A DNA stretch of 64,000 nucleotides from Algoriphagus hitonicola (GTDB lineage Bacteria; Bacteroidota; Bacteroidia; Cytophagales; Cyclobacteriaceae). The notes under the pieces were generated by a model that worked only from the letters and a program-made list of their open reading frames with translations, ran no database searches and was not told where the DNA came from. The stretch spans positions 248,001 to 312,000 of the forward strand of contig NZ_FOPC01000003.1 in assembly GCF_900113375.1 (NCBI RefSeq). Direction: 5' to 3'. The translations under genes and the position numbers were made by a program. Below, in pieces: positions 1 to 9,921 of the stretch; the stretch's first letter is position 1; each line of letters starts with the position of its first letter.

Positions 1-415
1 CCTCGACCAACTGATCAGGGGCCCAGCCCGAATAGCCCAGAAAAAAGCGGAAATCCGCGGGATCAAGTTCCCCTGATTTCAAACCTGAAACCAGTTCTTC
101 AAAATTGCCACCCCACCACATGTTGAGTCCGATGCTGATACTTTTTTCGAGTTTTTGATCTCCCTGATAAATATAATGAAGGGTGTTTTGCTCGACAGGG
201 CCTCCGACATAGACTTCCTTGTCCAAAAAAGACAAGCTTTCGACCAGTTCAGAAAGCTTTAAGATTGATGGTTTGTTTAATATCAGTCCAAAACTCCCTT
301 CCGCATTGTGCTCACAGAGCAGCACAACGGATCTAGTGAAATTTTCATCTAATAAAAAAGGCTCTGAGATCAATAAATCACCAGCCGAAAGGTCGGGAAT
401 CTTGTCAATACTCAT
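1..415 (-). CDS. YqgE/AlgH family protein (UPF0301), 3' end outside window
   Basis: Reading the minus strand from the ATG at 413-415 gives about 138 residues beginning MSIDKIPDLSAGDLLISEPF and running off the left edge without a stop. The segments LLISEPF, RSVVLLCEH, SFGLILNKP, VYVGGPVE and FRFFLGYSGWAP are the hallmark blocks of the YqgE/AlgH family, usually about 185 residues, so roughly the last quarter is missing. The biochemical role of the family is not settled. It is a soluble protein with no signal peptide or membrane segment. It is divergent from pdxH, with 239 bases between them. Confidence 0.9.
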   Translation of the reverse strand, partial: MSIDKIPDLSAGDLLISEPFLLDENFTRSVVLLCEHNAEGSFGLILNKPSILKLSELVESLSFLDKEVYVGGPVEQNTLHYIYQGDQKLEKSISIGLNMWWGGNFEELVSGLKSGELDPADFRFFLGYSGWAPDQLVE

Positions 416-654
416 ACAGAATCGATTATGGTTGGAAATAAAAATATATGCCTAAATTTTATAAATGCAATGCTGATCGTACTTTTATTGTAGAAAAAAT
501 TAACGCCCCTTGGGCGTGTAATTCATCAAAAATTGAAGACAAACAAATAGGTTTGCTCCCAGTTAAAGCATTAAATCGATTGCAAGATCATTAGTTGGGC
601 GTTAAAACTCAGCTCAGTTATCCAATACTTATCTGATAAAAACTTTAAATCTCC

Positions 655-1290
655 ATGGATATAGCCTCAATACGAAAAGAATACTCATTCAAATCACTGG
701 ATAAAAATGACGTACACGATGATCCAATGGTTCAGTTTAAAGACTGGATGAAAGAGGCGATAGATTCCCAAGTCCTCGAAGCCAATGCCATGACTTTATC
801 TACCCTTGGCGCAAATGGCTATCCCAATGCGCGAATAGTTTTGCTTAAAGAAGTCGATCATGGCTTTGTCTTTTTTACCAATTATGAAAGTGAAAAAGGA
901 CAGGAACTGATTCGGAATCCACAAGCAGCACTTACCTTTTTCTGGGCCGAACTGGAGCGACAAGTTCGAGTACTTGGAAAAGTAGAAAAAATCAGTCCTG
1001 AAGAATCAGATGAATATTATTTCAGCAGACCTCTTGGATCACAAATCGGAGCTTGGACTTCACCCCAAAGTGAAAAAATAGCTTCTCGTGAGATTCTTGA
1101 TCAAAAGCTAAAAGAAATGGAAGATAAATTTGCCAAGGAAGAAATCAAACGGCCACCTTTCTGGGGAGGTTTTCGATTAATTCCTCATAAAATCGAGTTT
1201 TGGCAAGGACGACCCAGCCGCCTTCATGACCGGGTCCTCTACGAAAATATCACTCCAAGTCATTGGGAAATATCGAGACTAGCTCCATGA
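655..1290 (+). CDS. pdxH: Pyridoxamine 5'-phosphate oxidase
   Basis: Cytoplasmic FMN enzyme that oxidises pyridoxine or pyridoxamine 5'-phosphate to pyridoxal 5'-phosphate, the last step of vitamin B6 synthesis and salvage. The 211 residues match the family length. The FMN-binding block R60-IVLLK and [10 protein letters not shown] (73-82) are present, followed by PPFWGGFRL near 157, the substrate-binding RPSRLHDR (186-193) and the characteristic C-terminal RLAP. The start is ATG with no strong ribosome-binding site, as is usual in this phylum. It converges on bshB1 with only three bases between the stop codons. Confidence in identity is high. Confidence 0.96.
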   Translation: MDIASIRKEYSFKSLDKNDVHDDPMVQFKDWMKEAIDSQVLEANAMTLSTLGANGYPNARIVLLKEVDHGFVFFTNYESEKGQELIRNPQAALTFFWAELERQVRVLGKVEKISPEESDEYYFSRPLGSQIGAWTSPQSEKIASREILDQKLKEMEDKFAKEEIKRPPFWGGFRLIPHKIEFWQGRPSRLHDRVLYENITPSHWEISRLAP

Positions 1291-1293
1291 TGT

Positions 1294-2013
1294 TTATTTC
1301 AGATCAAATAGATCATCCGCTCCGATCATTCGCTCGACGGTAAATCCCTCTCCGTAAGTTTTGAAAATACGGTGGCCCATTTCCCGAGCCCGGGCTTCGA
1401 TAAAGGGCAAAAAGTCCGGGTTGGAAATAAAGCTCTCCGGTTCTTTGCTGCTTGGGTCGTGAAATTGGGACTGATAGGCCAAAATACTTTTGACTTTGGT
1501 CTCCCAATGGTCCGTGATATCAAACACAAAATCCGGTTCGATGTAATTATTTTGAATGTAATGATACACGAATTTGGGTCTCCAGGCTTCCTGATTTTTC
1601 CCTTCGTATTCGGTTTCGATTTTGCGAAGCCCACTCATAAAGCAAGCATGGGTAGCTAAACTTGCTCCTTTTCCATGATCGGGATGCCGATCACGAATGG
1701 CATTAGCCAGTACGATTTCAGGCTGATATTTGCGAATTACCCTGATCACTTCTAATTGATGCGCCTCATCATCCAAAAACAAGACATCCTTAAATCCCAT
1801 ATTTTCTCTCGCCGAAAGACCGAGAATTTTTGCGGCGTCATCGGCTTCTTTCAACCGAATCTCGGGAGTCCCCCGTGTGCCCATTTCACCTTTTGTCAAA
1901 TCCACAATTCCCACCTTATACCCTTTGGAAACCTGAGCTAAAATGGTACCCGAACAGCCAAGCTCAGCATCATCAGGGTGAGCTGCGATTACTAAAATAT
2001 CTAATTTATTCAT
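1294..2013 (-). CDS. bshB1: Bacillithiol biosynthesis deacetylase BshB1
   Basis: Zinc-dependent N-deacetylase of the LmbE/PIG-L family that removes the acetyl group from GlcNAc-malate in bacillithiol synthesis. The metal-binding motif AHPDDAELG sits at residues 11-19 (H12, D15), and a further RDRHPDH block in the middle supplies the other histidines. The length of 239 residues and the stretch TKGEMGTRG are typical of the BshB1 subgroup rather than mycothiol MshB. It lies four bases downstream of the M23 peptidase gene on the same strand and probably shares its transcript. Thioredoxin reductase two genes upstream gives a weak thiol-redox context. Confidence 0.93.
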   Translation of the reverse strand: MNKLDILVIAAHPDDAELGCSGTILAQVSKGYKVGIVDLTKGEMGTRGTPEIRLKEADDAAKILGLSARENMGFKDVLFLDDEAHQLEVIRVIRKYQPEIVLANAIRDRHPDHGKGASLATHACFMSGLRKIETEYEGKNQEAWRPKFVYHYIQNNYIEPDFVFDITDHWETKVKSILAYQSQFHDPSSKEPESFISNPDFLPFIEARAREMGHRIFKTYGEGFTVERMIGADDLFDLK

Positions 2014-2017
2014 GGAA

Positions 2018-3058
2018 TTATCTGACTCGTAAATTTTGACCTATTCTGAGAATACTTCTCGTGGATATTCGATTCAATCGCGTAATTGTACTAATGGAGA
2101 CACCATATCTTCTGGCGATTCCACCGAGGGTATCCCCTCTTTTTACCCGATGATAAGCGGCCGTTCGCGCTTTGGCTACTTGATTAAACGTAGTCGGAGT
2201 AATTTGATAATCCTGAAATCTGATTTTTCCACTGGGAAAATCATACACTAACTCAGGATCAAAAGGGAGTCCCCGATACCGCAGCTCGTAATGCAAATGT
2301 GCCCCGGTACTTCGTCCCGTGCTTCCTCCTTTACCAATAATATCTCCGGCTTTGACTTCATCCCCGACATGGGCGATCAATTTAGACATGTGCCCATAGA
2401 GCGTTTCAAGTCCGTTTTTATGACGAATAACTAAAAAATAACCATAACCATATCGGTCATAGGATCGCACCCTGACTATGCCATCAAATGCAGCATAAAC
2501 CGGATCACCGGTGTTCAGATCCAAATCCGTCCCATAGTGCATTCTTCCCCAGCGAGGACCATAGGATGAATTGATTTTCATGATTTCGGAAGGCATTTTC
2601 CATTCATAGCCAAAAAAAGGATCGTAAAGACGGAGATTGACCGTATCCTGAAATTTTCGGACATCAAAATTATAAATATCCACTTTCTTGGAATCCCAGG
2701 CAGAATAATATTCAAAAGCGGTCACCCAAATACTGTCAATTTGAATTTGCTCCGATACTTTGATCAAACGATTGGTGGGTGCCCAGATCATCAGATTTTG
2801 ATCCTCTGCGATAATAGACCGTGATTTTCGCAAATTCACGTTATTTTCAAAAATAAGGGAATCGGTGATAGAACTTAAAGATTGGAGATAGCTATCCTGA
2901 TCAAAAGTTCTCAATTCGATACTTCCTCGCTCCTGAGGAACGGTAATAGTCTCTGATTTACTCTTTTTAATGATTTTTGGAAAAATTTGAGCATTGGCCG
3001 TATGTAGACCAATGCTCAAAAATATTCCTATACATAGTATCAGGTGTGGATACTTCAT
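2018..3058 (-). CDS. Secreted M23 metallopeptidase with C-terminal LysM
   Basis: Probable peptidoglycan endopeptidase acting in the periplasm. Residues 1-23 form a signal peptide ending in ANA. The LytM/M23 domain spans about 160-275, with Zn ligands H174-xxx-D178 (HYGTD) and the second motif H254-L-H256 (GAHLHYE). A LysM peptidoglycan-binding domain fills the C-terminal 45 residues (HRVKRGDTLGGIARRYG). All catalytic ligands are present, so this looks like an active hydrolase and not a divergent NlpD-type activator. It sits 9 bases after trxB and directly before bshB1 in a minus-strand run. Confidence 0.92.
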   Translation of the reverse strand: MKYPHLILCIGIFLSIGLHTANAQIFPKIIKKSKSETITVPQERGSIELRTFDQDSYLQSLSSITDSLIFENNVNLRKSRSIIAEDQNLMIWAPTNRLIKVSEQIQIDSIWVTAFEYYSAWDSKKVDIYNFDVRKFQDTVNLRLYDPFFGYEWKMPSEIMKINSSYGPRWGRMHYGTDLDLNTGDPVYAAFDGIVRVRSYDRYGYGYFLVIRHKNGLETLYGHMSKLIAHVGDEVKAGDIIGKGGSTGRSTGAHLHYELRYRGLPFDPELVYDFPSGKIRFQDYQITPTTFNQVAKARTAAYHRVKRGDTLGGIARRYGVSISTITRLNRISTRSILRIGQNLRVR

Positions 3059-3067
3059 GAATGCTTT

Positions 3068-4012
3068 TTAATGATTCTCCAATGCAGCTAAATACCTCTC
3101 AGCATCCAAGGCCGCCATACAGCCTGTTCCGGCTGCCGTCACGGCTTGTCGATAGATATGATCTTGTGCATCTCCACAAGCAAAAACGCCTTCTACATTG
3201 GTTTTGGTACTTCCAGGAATAGTTTTAATATAGCCGGACTCGTCCATGTGGATGTAGTCTTTGAATACCTCGGTATTTGGTTGATGACCAATAGCAACAA
3301 AGAAGCCAGAAATCTTCAAATCTCTTTTTTCTTTGGTGACATTATTGATGACTCTTGCTCCTGTTACTTCATCGTCTCCTAGAATATCCTCTGTTTCAGT
3401 GTTCCAAAGGATTTCTATTTTGGGATTGTTCATGACCCTGTTTTGCATAATCTGGGAAGCACGCATTTCATCTCTTCGGACGATCATGTATACTTTGCTG
3501 CAGATATTTGCCAAGTAGGAGGCTTCTTCGCAGGCTGTATCTCCTGCCCCTACGATGGCCACATCTTGACCTCTAAAGAAGAACCCATCACAAACTGCGC
3601 AGGCAGAAACCCCTTTACCATTGAGACGAGTTTCACTATCCAGTCCTAGCCATTTGGCAGAGGCTCCGGTAGAAATAATGACCGTATCCGCATGCACGGT
3701 CACCTGATCATCGACGGTTACCACGTGAGGAGTTTTGCTGAAGTCCACTGCCGTGACCATTCCGTATCTCACTTTGGTACCAAATCGCTCGGCCTGTTTT
3801 CTGAAATCTTCCATCATCTCAGGCCCCATGATCCCATCGGGATATCCGGGGTAGTTTTCCACGTCAGTGGTAATGGTCAATTGACCACCGGGCTGCCCAC
3901 CAGTGTAAAGCACAGGATTTAATCCCGCTCGAGAAGCATAAATAGCTGCAGTATATCCTGCAGGCCCTGATCCTACGATCAGCACCTTTACTCGTTCAAT
4001 GTCTTGATTCAT
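3068..4012 (-). CDS. trxB: Thioredoxin-disulfide reductase
   Basis: Flavoprotein that uses NADPH to reduce thioredoxin. The 314 residues contain the N-terminal FAD dinucleotide fold (IVGSGPAGYTAA, residues 12-23), the redox-active pair C138-A-V-C141 followed by DGFFFRGQD, the NADPH fold (VGAGDTACEEA) near 155-165 and the C-terminal FAD motif GVFACGDAQD. This is the low-molecular-weight bacterial type. It starts at an ATG 158 bases after the sigma factor stop and is followed closely by the M23 peptidase. Confidence 0.96.
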   Translation of the reverse strand: MNQDIERVKVLIVGSGPAGYTAAIYASRAGLNPVLYTGGQPGGQLTITTDVENYPGYPDGIMGPEMMEDFRKQAERFGTKVRYGMVTAVDFSKTPHVVTVDDQVTVHADTVIISTGASAKWLGLDSETRLNGKGVSACAVCDGFFFRGQDVAIVGAGDTACEEASYLANICSKVYMIVRRDEMRASQIMQNRVMNNPKIEILWNTETEDILGDDEVTGARVINNVTKEKRDLKISGFFVAIGHQPNTEVFKDYIHMDESGYIKTIPGSTKTNVEGVFACGDAQDHIYRQAVTAAGTGCMAALDAERYLAALENH

Positions 4013-4143
4013 CTTAAAGAAGTATTAAATCGGGTAAAATTTGACAAATAATGGATGGTAACAAAACTACCAATTGTTAAAATTCCCAAATGTGACTCTT
4101 ATCCTATAAAATCCGCCACCGGGTCTTAGGTTGGGTAAAAAAT

Positions 4144-4169
4144 AAAAAAGGGAGTCGCCTCCCCTTTTT
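4144..4169 (-). terminator. Intrinsic terminator after the sigma factor gene
   Basis: On the minus strand a GC-rich hairpin (GGGAG-GCGA-CTCCC) is followed by six T residues, just beyond the sigma factor stop codon. It separates rpoD from trxB. Confidence 0.75.
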
Positions 4170-4170
4170 C

Positions 4171-5034
4171 TTAACCTAAGTAAGGCTTCAGTGTCTTACT
4201 CCTAGAAGTATGCCTTAGCCTTCGTATTGCTTTTTCTTTGATTTGCCTTACCCGCTCTCGGGTGAGGTTAAATTTCTCACCAATTTCCTCCAAAGTCATG
4301 GCTTGCTCTCCGTTTAGTCCAAAGTAAAGGGTGATCACATCGGCTTCACGTTGAGTGAGTGTAGATAATGCCCGCTGCACTTCCTTTCGGAGGGAGTCGT
4401 TCATCAGTTCATCATCAGGTTTTTCATCCCCGTCATTTTCCAAAACGTCCAAAAGACTGTTTTCCTCACCTTGTACAAAAGGCGCGTCCATGGAGACGTG
4501 GCGACCAGAAATTTTCATGGTATCCACGACCTCAGAAGCAGTCACTTCGAGCACTTCAGCCAATTCTTCCGGAGAAGGCTCCCGCTCAAACTTTTGCTCG
4601 AGCTCACTGAATGTTTTGGAAATTTTGTTTAATGATCCTACTCGGTTCAAGGGTAGACGTACAATCCTAGATTGCTCAGCAAGCGCCTGCAAAATAGACT
4701 GACGGATCCACCAAACCGCATAAGAGATGAATTTAAATCCTCTGGTTTCATCAAATCGCTGTGCAGCTTTGATCAATCCCAAATTTCCCTCGTTGATCAA
4801 GTCACCCAGAGAAAGTCCTTGGTTTTGATATTGCTTTGCTACTGAAACCACAAATCGAAGATTGGCTTTGGTTAACTTTTCCAATGCCAATTGGTCTCCT
4901 TCTCGGATCCTCTTTGCCAAAACAACTTCTTCGTCTGCAGTTAACAAATCTACCTTTCCAATCTCCTGAAGGTATTTGTCCAAGGATTGGCTTTCTCTGT
5001 TGGTAATCTGTTTACTGATTTTTAGCTGCCTCAT
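4171..5034 (-). CDS. rpoD: Primary RNA polymerase sigma factor (sigma-70, short Bacteroidota form)
   Basis: Directs RNA polymerase to housekeeping promoters. At 287 residues it lacks the long N-terminal region 1.1 and the non-conserved insert of E. coli RpoD, which is the normal architecture for the primary sigma factor of Bacteroidota. Region 1.2 spans about 19-47, region 2 ([13 protein letters not shown], core and -10 recognition) about 57-127, region 3 about 130-200, and region 4 with the helix-turn-helix [19 protein letters not shown] near 245-265. Phylum members recognise TAnnTTTG at -7, a motif that occurs before several genes here. It is followed by a hairpin terminator. Confidence 0.92.
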   Translation of the reverse strand: MRQLKISKQITNRESQSLDKYLQEIGKVDLLTADEEVVLAKRIREGDQLALEKLTKANLRFVVSVAKQYQNQGLSLGDLINEGNLGLIKAAQRFDETRGFKFISYAVWWIRQSILQALAEQSRIVRLPLNRVGSLNKISKTFSELEQKFEREPSPEELAEVLEVTASEVVDTMKISGRHVSMDAPFVQGEENSLLDVLENDGDEKPDDELMNDSLRKEVQRALSTLTQREADVITLYFGLNGEQAMTLEEIGEKFNLTRERVRQIKEKAIRRLRHTSRSKTLKPYLG

Positions 5035-5096
5035 TCAGAATTATGATATGTGTAATTGATTTTTAGATATTGAATGTAATCAAAGGAAGGTTAATC

Positions 5097-7238
5097 TTAA
5101 CCTTTTGGTTCCTGTTTTTCAGGTTTTGGGATCAAAACTTTTCTGGAAAGCTTGAATTTACCGGTCTTTTTGTCTACGTCGATCAACTTAACGACGATTT
5201 CTTCTCCGGGTTCGAGGACGCCTTCCATACTTTCTAGACGCTCCCATTTGATCTCAGATATATGCAGTAAACCATCTTTGCCAGGCATAAATTCCACAAA
5301 GGCACCGAAAGGCTGAATATTTTTCACTTTTCCGGTATAGGTCTCTCCTATCTCAGGCTGGGCGACGATTGCTTTGATCCGCTGAAGGGCAGCGTCCATA
5401 TTGTCCTGATTAGCAGAGAATACGTTGATTTTGCCCTGATTGTCGACTTCTTCGATTACAATAGTTGTGCTCGTGTCTTTTTGAATCTCTTGGATTACCT
5501 TACCACCAGGTCCGATTACCGCTCCGATCAATTCCTTAGGAATCATCATCACAAAAGAACGAGGAGTATGAGGCTTCAAGTCCGGCTTAGGGGCAGCAAG
5601 TGTCTTATTGATTTCATTCAAAATATGCAGTCTTCCCTCTTTTGCCTGATGAAGTGCTTCTTTCAATACGGAGTAATCCAAGCCCTCTACTTTCAAGTCC
5701 ATCTGACAAGCCGTGATTCCTTTTTGGGTACCAGTGACTTTAAAATCCATATCTCCCAGATGATCCTCATCACCCAAAATATCAGAAAGGATGGCATATT
5801 TTCCGGTTTTGGCGTCGGATATCATCCCCATCGCAATTCCGGTAACCGGTGCTTTGATTTTCACTCCGGCATCCATAAGTGCCAATGAACCCGCACAAAC
5901 GGTAGCCATCGATGAAGAACCATTGGATTCTAAAATATCAGATACAATCCGGATAGTGTACGGATTTTCGATTTCGGAAGGCAATACTTTTTTCAAGGCT
6001 CTCATCGCCAAGTTTCCGTGCCCTACTTCTCTTCTACCCGGACCACGGTTTGGCTTTACTTCGCCAGTAGAAAATCCAGGAAAATTGTAATGAAGGAAAA
6101 ATTTATTGTATCCGGAGATTACCGCGCCGTCAACCATCTGCTCGTCCATTTTGGTACCTAATGTACAAGTAGTAACGGATTGCGTTTCTCCTCTGGTAAA
6201 TACTGCCGAGCCATGCGCCGAAGGAAGGTAATCTACCACAGACCAAATCGGTCTAACCTCGGTAAGATCCCGACCATCCATTCGTTTTTTGGAGTCTAAT
6301 GTGAAGTTTCTTGCGGCCTCTTTGTGAATCTTATGGAAATACGGACCGATCAAACTCGCCTCAAATTCATGCTCCTCACCCAATGCTTCCACAAATTGAT
6401 CTTTGATCTCTTTGATCAGAGCAGATCGCTCGCTCTTGTTGGCAATTTGCTTAGAAACAGACTGGTATAACTTATCATAAAGCTCTGACCGCATCTTATC
6501 AAACAGTGCTGGATCAGATTTCTCGTGATTGTACTCTCGTTTTTGTTCTTTTCCTACTTCTTTGGTCAGCTCAAGTTGTACTTGACAATGACGCTTGATC
6601 TCCTCATGGGCAAATTCCATGGCCTCAACCATTTCATCCTCTTGGATTTCGTTAGCTTCACCCTCTACCATCAAAATGAAATCCAAAGATCCCGCTACTA
6701 TAAATTCCAAAGAAGCTTTTTCAAGATCACTTGGTTTAGGGTTGATGATTAATTGACCGTCGATCTTCGCTACACGAACTTCTGAAATAGGACCATTAAA
6801 CGGAATGTCAGAAACAGCTAAAGCTGCGGATGCTGCCAATCCTGCCAAACAATCCGGCAAAACCTCATCATCTGAGGACATCAACGTTATGGCAATTTGA
6901 GTATCGGCATGATAGTCGTCCGGGAAAATAGGACGAATCGCTCGATCAACGATACGGCTGATTAGAATTTCATAATCGGAAAGTCTTCCTTCCCGCTTCA
7001 AAAAACCTCCGGGAATTTTTCCGGATGCTGCGAATTTTTCTTGATAATCCACAGACATAGGCAAAAAGTCGACTCCTTCTCCAGCCTCTTTTTTGGATAC
7101 TACCGTAGCCAAAAGCATGGCTTTCCCCATTCGTACTACAACAGAACCATCAGCTTGCTTTGCCAATGCGCCGGTTTCAATAGTGATTTCTCTACCATCC
7201 TTAAGGGTGATGGTCTTAGTGATTAAATTTGGTAACAT
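5097..7238 (-). CDS. pnp: Polyribonucleotide nucleotidyltransferase (PNPase)
   Basis: Phosphorolytic 3'-5' exoribonuclease that degrades mRNA and can add tails. At 713 residues it has the full layout: two RNase PH domains around an all-helical linker, with the conserved acidic catalytic stretch [12 protein letters not shown] near 485-497, a KH domain (about 559-620, [15 protein letters not shown]) and a C-terminal S1 domain (about 622-695, [15 protein letters not shown]). It follows rpsO on the same strand, the same order as in E. coli, with a hairpin terminator between them. That suggests read-through or a separate promoter for pnp. Confidence 0.97.
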   Translation of the reverse strand: MLPNLITKTITLKDGREITIETGALAKQADGSVVVRMGKAMLLATVVSKKEAGEGVDFLPMSVDYQEKFAASGKIPGGFLKREGRLSDYEILISRIVDRAIRPIFPDDYHADTQIAITLMSSDDEVLPDCLAGLAASAALAVSDIPFNGPISEVRVAKIDGQLIINPKPSDLEKASLEFIVAGSLDFILMVEGEANEIQEDEMVEAMEFAHEEIKRHCQVQLELTKEVGKEQKREYNHEKSDPALFDKMRSELYDKLYQSVSKQIANKSERSALIKEIKDQFVEALGEEHEFEASLIGPYFHKIHKEAARNFTLDSKKRMDGRDLTEVRPIWSVVDYLPSAHGSAVFTRGETQSVTTCTLGTKMDEQMVDGAVISGYNKFFLHYNFPGFSTGEVKPNRGPGRREVGHGNLAMRALKKVLPSEIENPYTIRIVSDILESNGSSSMATVCAGSLALMDAGVKIKAPVTGIAMGMISDAKTGKYAILSDILGDEDHLGDMDFKVTGTQKGITACQMDLKVEGLDYSVLKEALHQAKEGRLHILNEINKTLAAPKPDLKPHTPRSFVMMIPKELIGAVIGPGGKVIQEIQKDTSTTIVIEEVDNQGKINVFSANQDNMDAALQRIKAIVAQPEIGETYTGKVKNIQPFGAFVEFMPGKDGLLHISEIKWERLESMEGVLEPGEEIVVKLIDVDKKTGKFKLSRKVLIPKPEKQEPKG

Positions 7239-7293
7239 AAATTATGATTTGTATTATTTTTTCGTTTTAAAAATTAAGGCATCCAGTTTAAAA

Positions 7294-7330
7294 AGAAAAA
7301 AGTAAGGTCCTCCAAAAGAGAACCTTACCT
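7294..7330 (-). terminator. Hairpin terminator between rpsO and pnp
   Basis: Inverted repeat GGTAAGGT / ACCTTACT around a 14-base loop, followed on the minus strand by a T-rich tract. It lies right after rpsO and about 60 bases before pnp, so it could attenuate read-through into pnp. Confidence 0.65.
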
Positions 7331-7337
7331 TGATTCG

Positions 7338-7613
7338 TTATTTTCTGATTCCTAGTTCAGCAATAATCGCTCTGTATCGCTCAATGTCAGTTTTGATTAA
7401 GTAATCGAGCAAGCTTCTGCGCTTACCTACGAGCTTAAGCAATCCAAGTCTTGAGGAGTGGTCCATTTTGTTGGACTTCAAATGTTCAGTCAAATGCTGA
7501 ATCCTGTGAGTAAAGAGGGCAATCTGAGACTCAGGTGATCCTGTGTCAGTTTCAGATTTTAACCGTCCATGATTTTTAAACAACTCTTGTTTTTTCTCTG
7601 ATGTTAAATACAT
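7338..7613 (-). CDS. rpsO: 30S ribosomal protein S15
   Basis: Small-subunit ribosomal protein that binds 16S rRNA early in assembly. The 91 residues include the diagnostic blocks [33 protein letters not shown] and KRRSLLDYL. It is divided from the upstream permease gene by 61 bases that contain a TAnnTTTG -7 motif, and is followed by a hairpin and then pnp. Confidence 0.97.
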   Translation of the reverse strand: MYLTSEKKQELFKNHGRLKSETDTGSPESQIALFTHRIQHLTEHLKSNKMDHSSRLGLLKLVGKRRSLLDYLIKTDIERYRAIIAELGIRK

Positions 7614-7640
7614 GTTTAGCTAAATTAATTAAAACAGCTA

Positions 7641-7648
7641 CAAAGGTA
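7641..7648 (-). promoter_or_regulatory. Candidate -7 element for rpsO
   Basis: The minus strand reads TACCTTTG 27 bases before the rpsO start, matching the Bacteroidota -7 consensus TAnnTTTG. A TTG lies 12 bases upstream, closer than the usual 17-23, so only the -7 half is supported. Confidence 0.45.
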
Positions 7649-7674
7649 AGGTTTATATTCCAAATTAGAAAATA

Positions 7675-9453
7675 TCAAGCGGTTTTTGAAACTCTTCTCT
7701 TCAGTCGTTTTTGTGTCGATTTCCACCATTCTATGTAAAAATCCGGCTCGAATAACCGGGCATCTTTTCGAGCCTGTTTCAAAAAGAACAAACCAAATGG
7801 CAAAAGCATCACACAAGAAAACCAAGTTCCGATCAGCGGATCTGTGACACCTTCCTTCGCCCATTTTTCACCCGTAATGGTAAGCATATAGTAAACAATG
7901 AAAAATATAATAGAAACCAAAACCGGCATGCCCAAGCCACCTTTCTTGATAATCGCTCCTAATGGTGCTCCAATCAAAAACATCACAAAGCAGGCAAAAG
8001 CCTGAGTGTACTTTTGATACCAGGAAATCTCAAACCTTCTGAATTCGCGCTCGTAATTATCAATCTGCACCTTTTTCACCTGAAAATTATTTTTCAAGTT
8101 TCGGGAATTGTTAAGCGCCATAGTCAGAGCATTGGAGCGATAGCCTCTTTTATTGATTAAAGAGTCAATCAAATCCCGCTCATCATCCGTCAAAGGTTCG
8201 GTTCGGGTGATAGTTACTTTCCGATCAGTTGGATCATCGGCCACAGGATTATCCACCATTGCTTCCTCTAATCTGCGCTGAGGGCTGAGGGAACTGGGTC
8301 TTTTAGCTCGCAAAAGTGAATCGACTCTAGGGTTGGCCGGTTTAGCGGCAGAAACCGGAAGCGAACCACTAGAATCCAAGGTCACGCCAAGACTTTCTTT
8401 GAAATCCAGCAGTACGGTATCTTTACCCCGATCCTCCAAAACGTTTTTTAAAGAATCCATCTCCAAGCGCTCTTTTCTACTCATTTCGGCACGTAACGAA
8501 TCCGCAATTGCCTTTTTTTCCATAATGGGTTGGAGCGGATCCAGATTTCTAGTCCGTGCAAAAAAAGGGTAAATACTCTCAGCTTGCTTGTAATTTTGAA
8601 ATTGCTGTTCGTTAACCAGAGTACTAATCGAATCCAACCCCAGCTTGATTTGAGAGATGTTTTTGATGGATCGATTGGTGGACCAGAGATCTTCCGGAGT
8701 CCGGCTGAGTTGAAACTCGTCTAGGTCAAAAACAATTATGTTTTCGTCAAAAGTCGTCCGGTTAAAGGGAATTGGTTTTTCTGAAATTCCACGCATTCCC
8801 CTTTCTTCATGGTAATTGGTTCCATTATAAAGCGTGAGCTTCATATAATTTTCATTAAAAAATTTCTCCATCCGTCCGGAATCAGCCACGGTCATATCCA
8901 AATTTCCAGTTCCCGCGCTGTGATTGTAAATAATGATATCTCTCAGGTCATTGTCATTCAGTTTCTGATTCACTTTGATGCTGTATCCTGGGATACCCGC
9001 ATAAAATACCCCTTCCCGAATATCCAAAGCCGGAGACTTCATCCGAATGTCGTAGAGCAGACTGAAGGTTTTGAGGTTGACTTTGGGAACCAGATAATTA
9101 TTGGAAAAAAAAGCCGCTATTACCAAAAATACGGTGAAAACGCCGATCGGTCTAAGTGCCCTCACCAAGGAAATCCCACTGCTTTTGATGGCGGTGATCT
9201 CAAAGTGTTCCCCAAGATTTCCGAAAGTCATCAAGCTGGAAAGCAATACCGCCAAAGGCAAGGCCATCGGAGAAATGCTAATCACAAAATAACCGATCAG
9301 TTCGGCGTAGATCCAAAAACTCAGTCCTTTACCAAAAATTTCATCAAAATATTTAAGCATGTTGACGATCAACAAAATGAAGTCAACCACCACAAAAGTC
9401 AATAAAAATGGCCCTATAAAAGAGCCTAGTATTAATTTATCTAATTTCTTCAT
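7675..9453 (-). CDS. LptF/LptG family permease with long periplasmic insert
   Basis: Inner-membrane subunit of the lipopolysaccharide export ABC transporter (YjgP/YjgQ family). The N-terminal membrane helices (about 11-33, 50-75, 100-120) carry the family stretch LPLAVLLSSLMTFG, and three or so helices close the protein (about 487-575). At 592 residues it is much longer than the usual 350-400. The excess is a hydrophilic, charged stretch at about 270-430 containing runs such as KKAIADSLRAEMSRKE, inserted in the periplasmic jellyroll region. No LptB or LptC gene is adjacent. Whether it acts as LptF or LptG cannot be told from sequence alone. Confidence 0.88.
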   Translation of the reverse strand: MKKLDKLILGSFIGPFLLTFVVVDFILLIVNMLKYFDEIFGKGLSFWIYAELIGYFVISISPMALPLAVLLSSLMTFGNLGEHFEITAIKSSGISLVRALRPIGVFTVFLVIAAFFSNNYLVPKVNLKTFSLLYDIRMKSPALDIREGVFYAGIPGYSIKVNQKLNDNDLRDIIIYNHSAGTGNLDMTVADSGRMEKFFNENYMKLTLYNGTNYHEERGMRGISEKPIPFNRTTFDENIIVFDLDEFQLSRTPEDLWSTNRSIKNISQIKLGLDSISTLVNEQQFQNYKQAESIYPFFARTRNLDPLQPIMEKKAIADSLRAEMSRKERLEMDSLKNVLEDRGKDTVLLDFKESLGVTLDSSGSLPVSAAKPANPRVDSLLRAKRPSSLSPQRRLEEAMVDNPVADDPTDRKVTITRTEPLTDDERDLIDSLINKRGYRSNALTMALNNSRNLKNNFQVKKVQIDNYEREFRRFEISWYQKYTQAFACFVMFLIGAPLGAIIKKGGLGMPVLVSIIFFIVYYMLTITGEKWAKEGVTDPLIGTWFSCVMLLPFGLFFLKQARKDARLFEPDFYIEWWKSTQKRLKRRVSKTA

Positions 9454-9525
9454 AGAAAATCCTCTTCCCCGTCTCCAATACGAAACAAAGATTTTTGAGG
9501 TTCAAAATTGGTGATTTAGATTGAA

Positions 9526-9921
9526 TTAACCACCAATTATTTCTTTCAGTTTTCCAACCAAACCCTCCCAAATAGCTGTCAGTTCATCATCATCATACCC
9601 GTCTGAGTAGTCGATAACCTTCAGAAAAAGCGTTTGCGTCAATTCATTTTCTTCAAGTTTAAACTCAATGAAAGCATGATCTTTTTCATCCGCATTAGTG
9701 GGATCAAAAAACTCAAATTTCACATGCGAGTTAATTCTCTGTGAGGCAAGTCTGGCGGGATGATCCTCGCCATCAAAATTGAAGATATAAACTTTGTCTT
9801 CATTAATCCTCACCTCATCAGCAAACCACTCCTCCAAACCGCTAGCAGTACTTAAATACTGAAAAACAATTTTCTTTGAGGCATTAATTTGATAATCAGC
9901 TACAAACTTATTTTTAACCAT
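9526..9921 (-). CDS. START-like (SRPBCC superfamily) domain protein
   Basis: A 131-residue soluble protein with the beginning FVADYQINASKKIVFQYLSTASGLEEWFADEV, typical of the helix-grip SRPBCC fold in the Bacteroidota-specific START-like family. It has an acidic C-terminal part (DYSDGYDDDEL) and a closing helix (WEGLVGKLKEII). The fold makes a hydrophobic ligand pocket, but no ligand or function is known for this branch. It is upstream of lptF on the same strand. A 15-base palindrome lies just before its start codon. Confidence 0.75.
   Translation of the reverse strand: MVKNKFVADYQINASKKIVFQYLSTASGLEEWFADEVRINEDKVYIFNFDGEDHPARLASQRINSHVKFEFFDPTNADEKDHAFIEFKLEENELTQTLFLKVIDYSDGYDDDELTAIWEGLVGKLKEIIGG

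Noticed and set aside
503..517. Hairpin ACGCCC-CTT-GGGCGT as terminator
   Set aside because: It lies upstream of both divergent genes, where no transcript would be ending, and the stem is only six bases.
5481..5888. Plus-strand frame opposite pnp
   Set aside because: Overlaps the conserved PNPase core in antisense and has no family support.
8809..9405. A 198-residue open frame on the plus strand opposite the LptF/G-type permease
   Set aside because: It lies wholly antisense to a well-supported permease, has no recognisable family or signal and no -7 motif.
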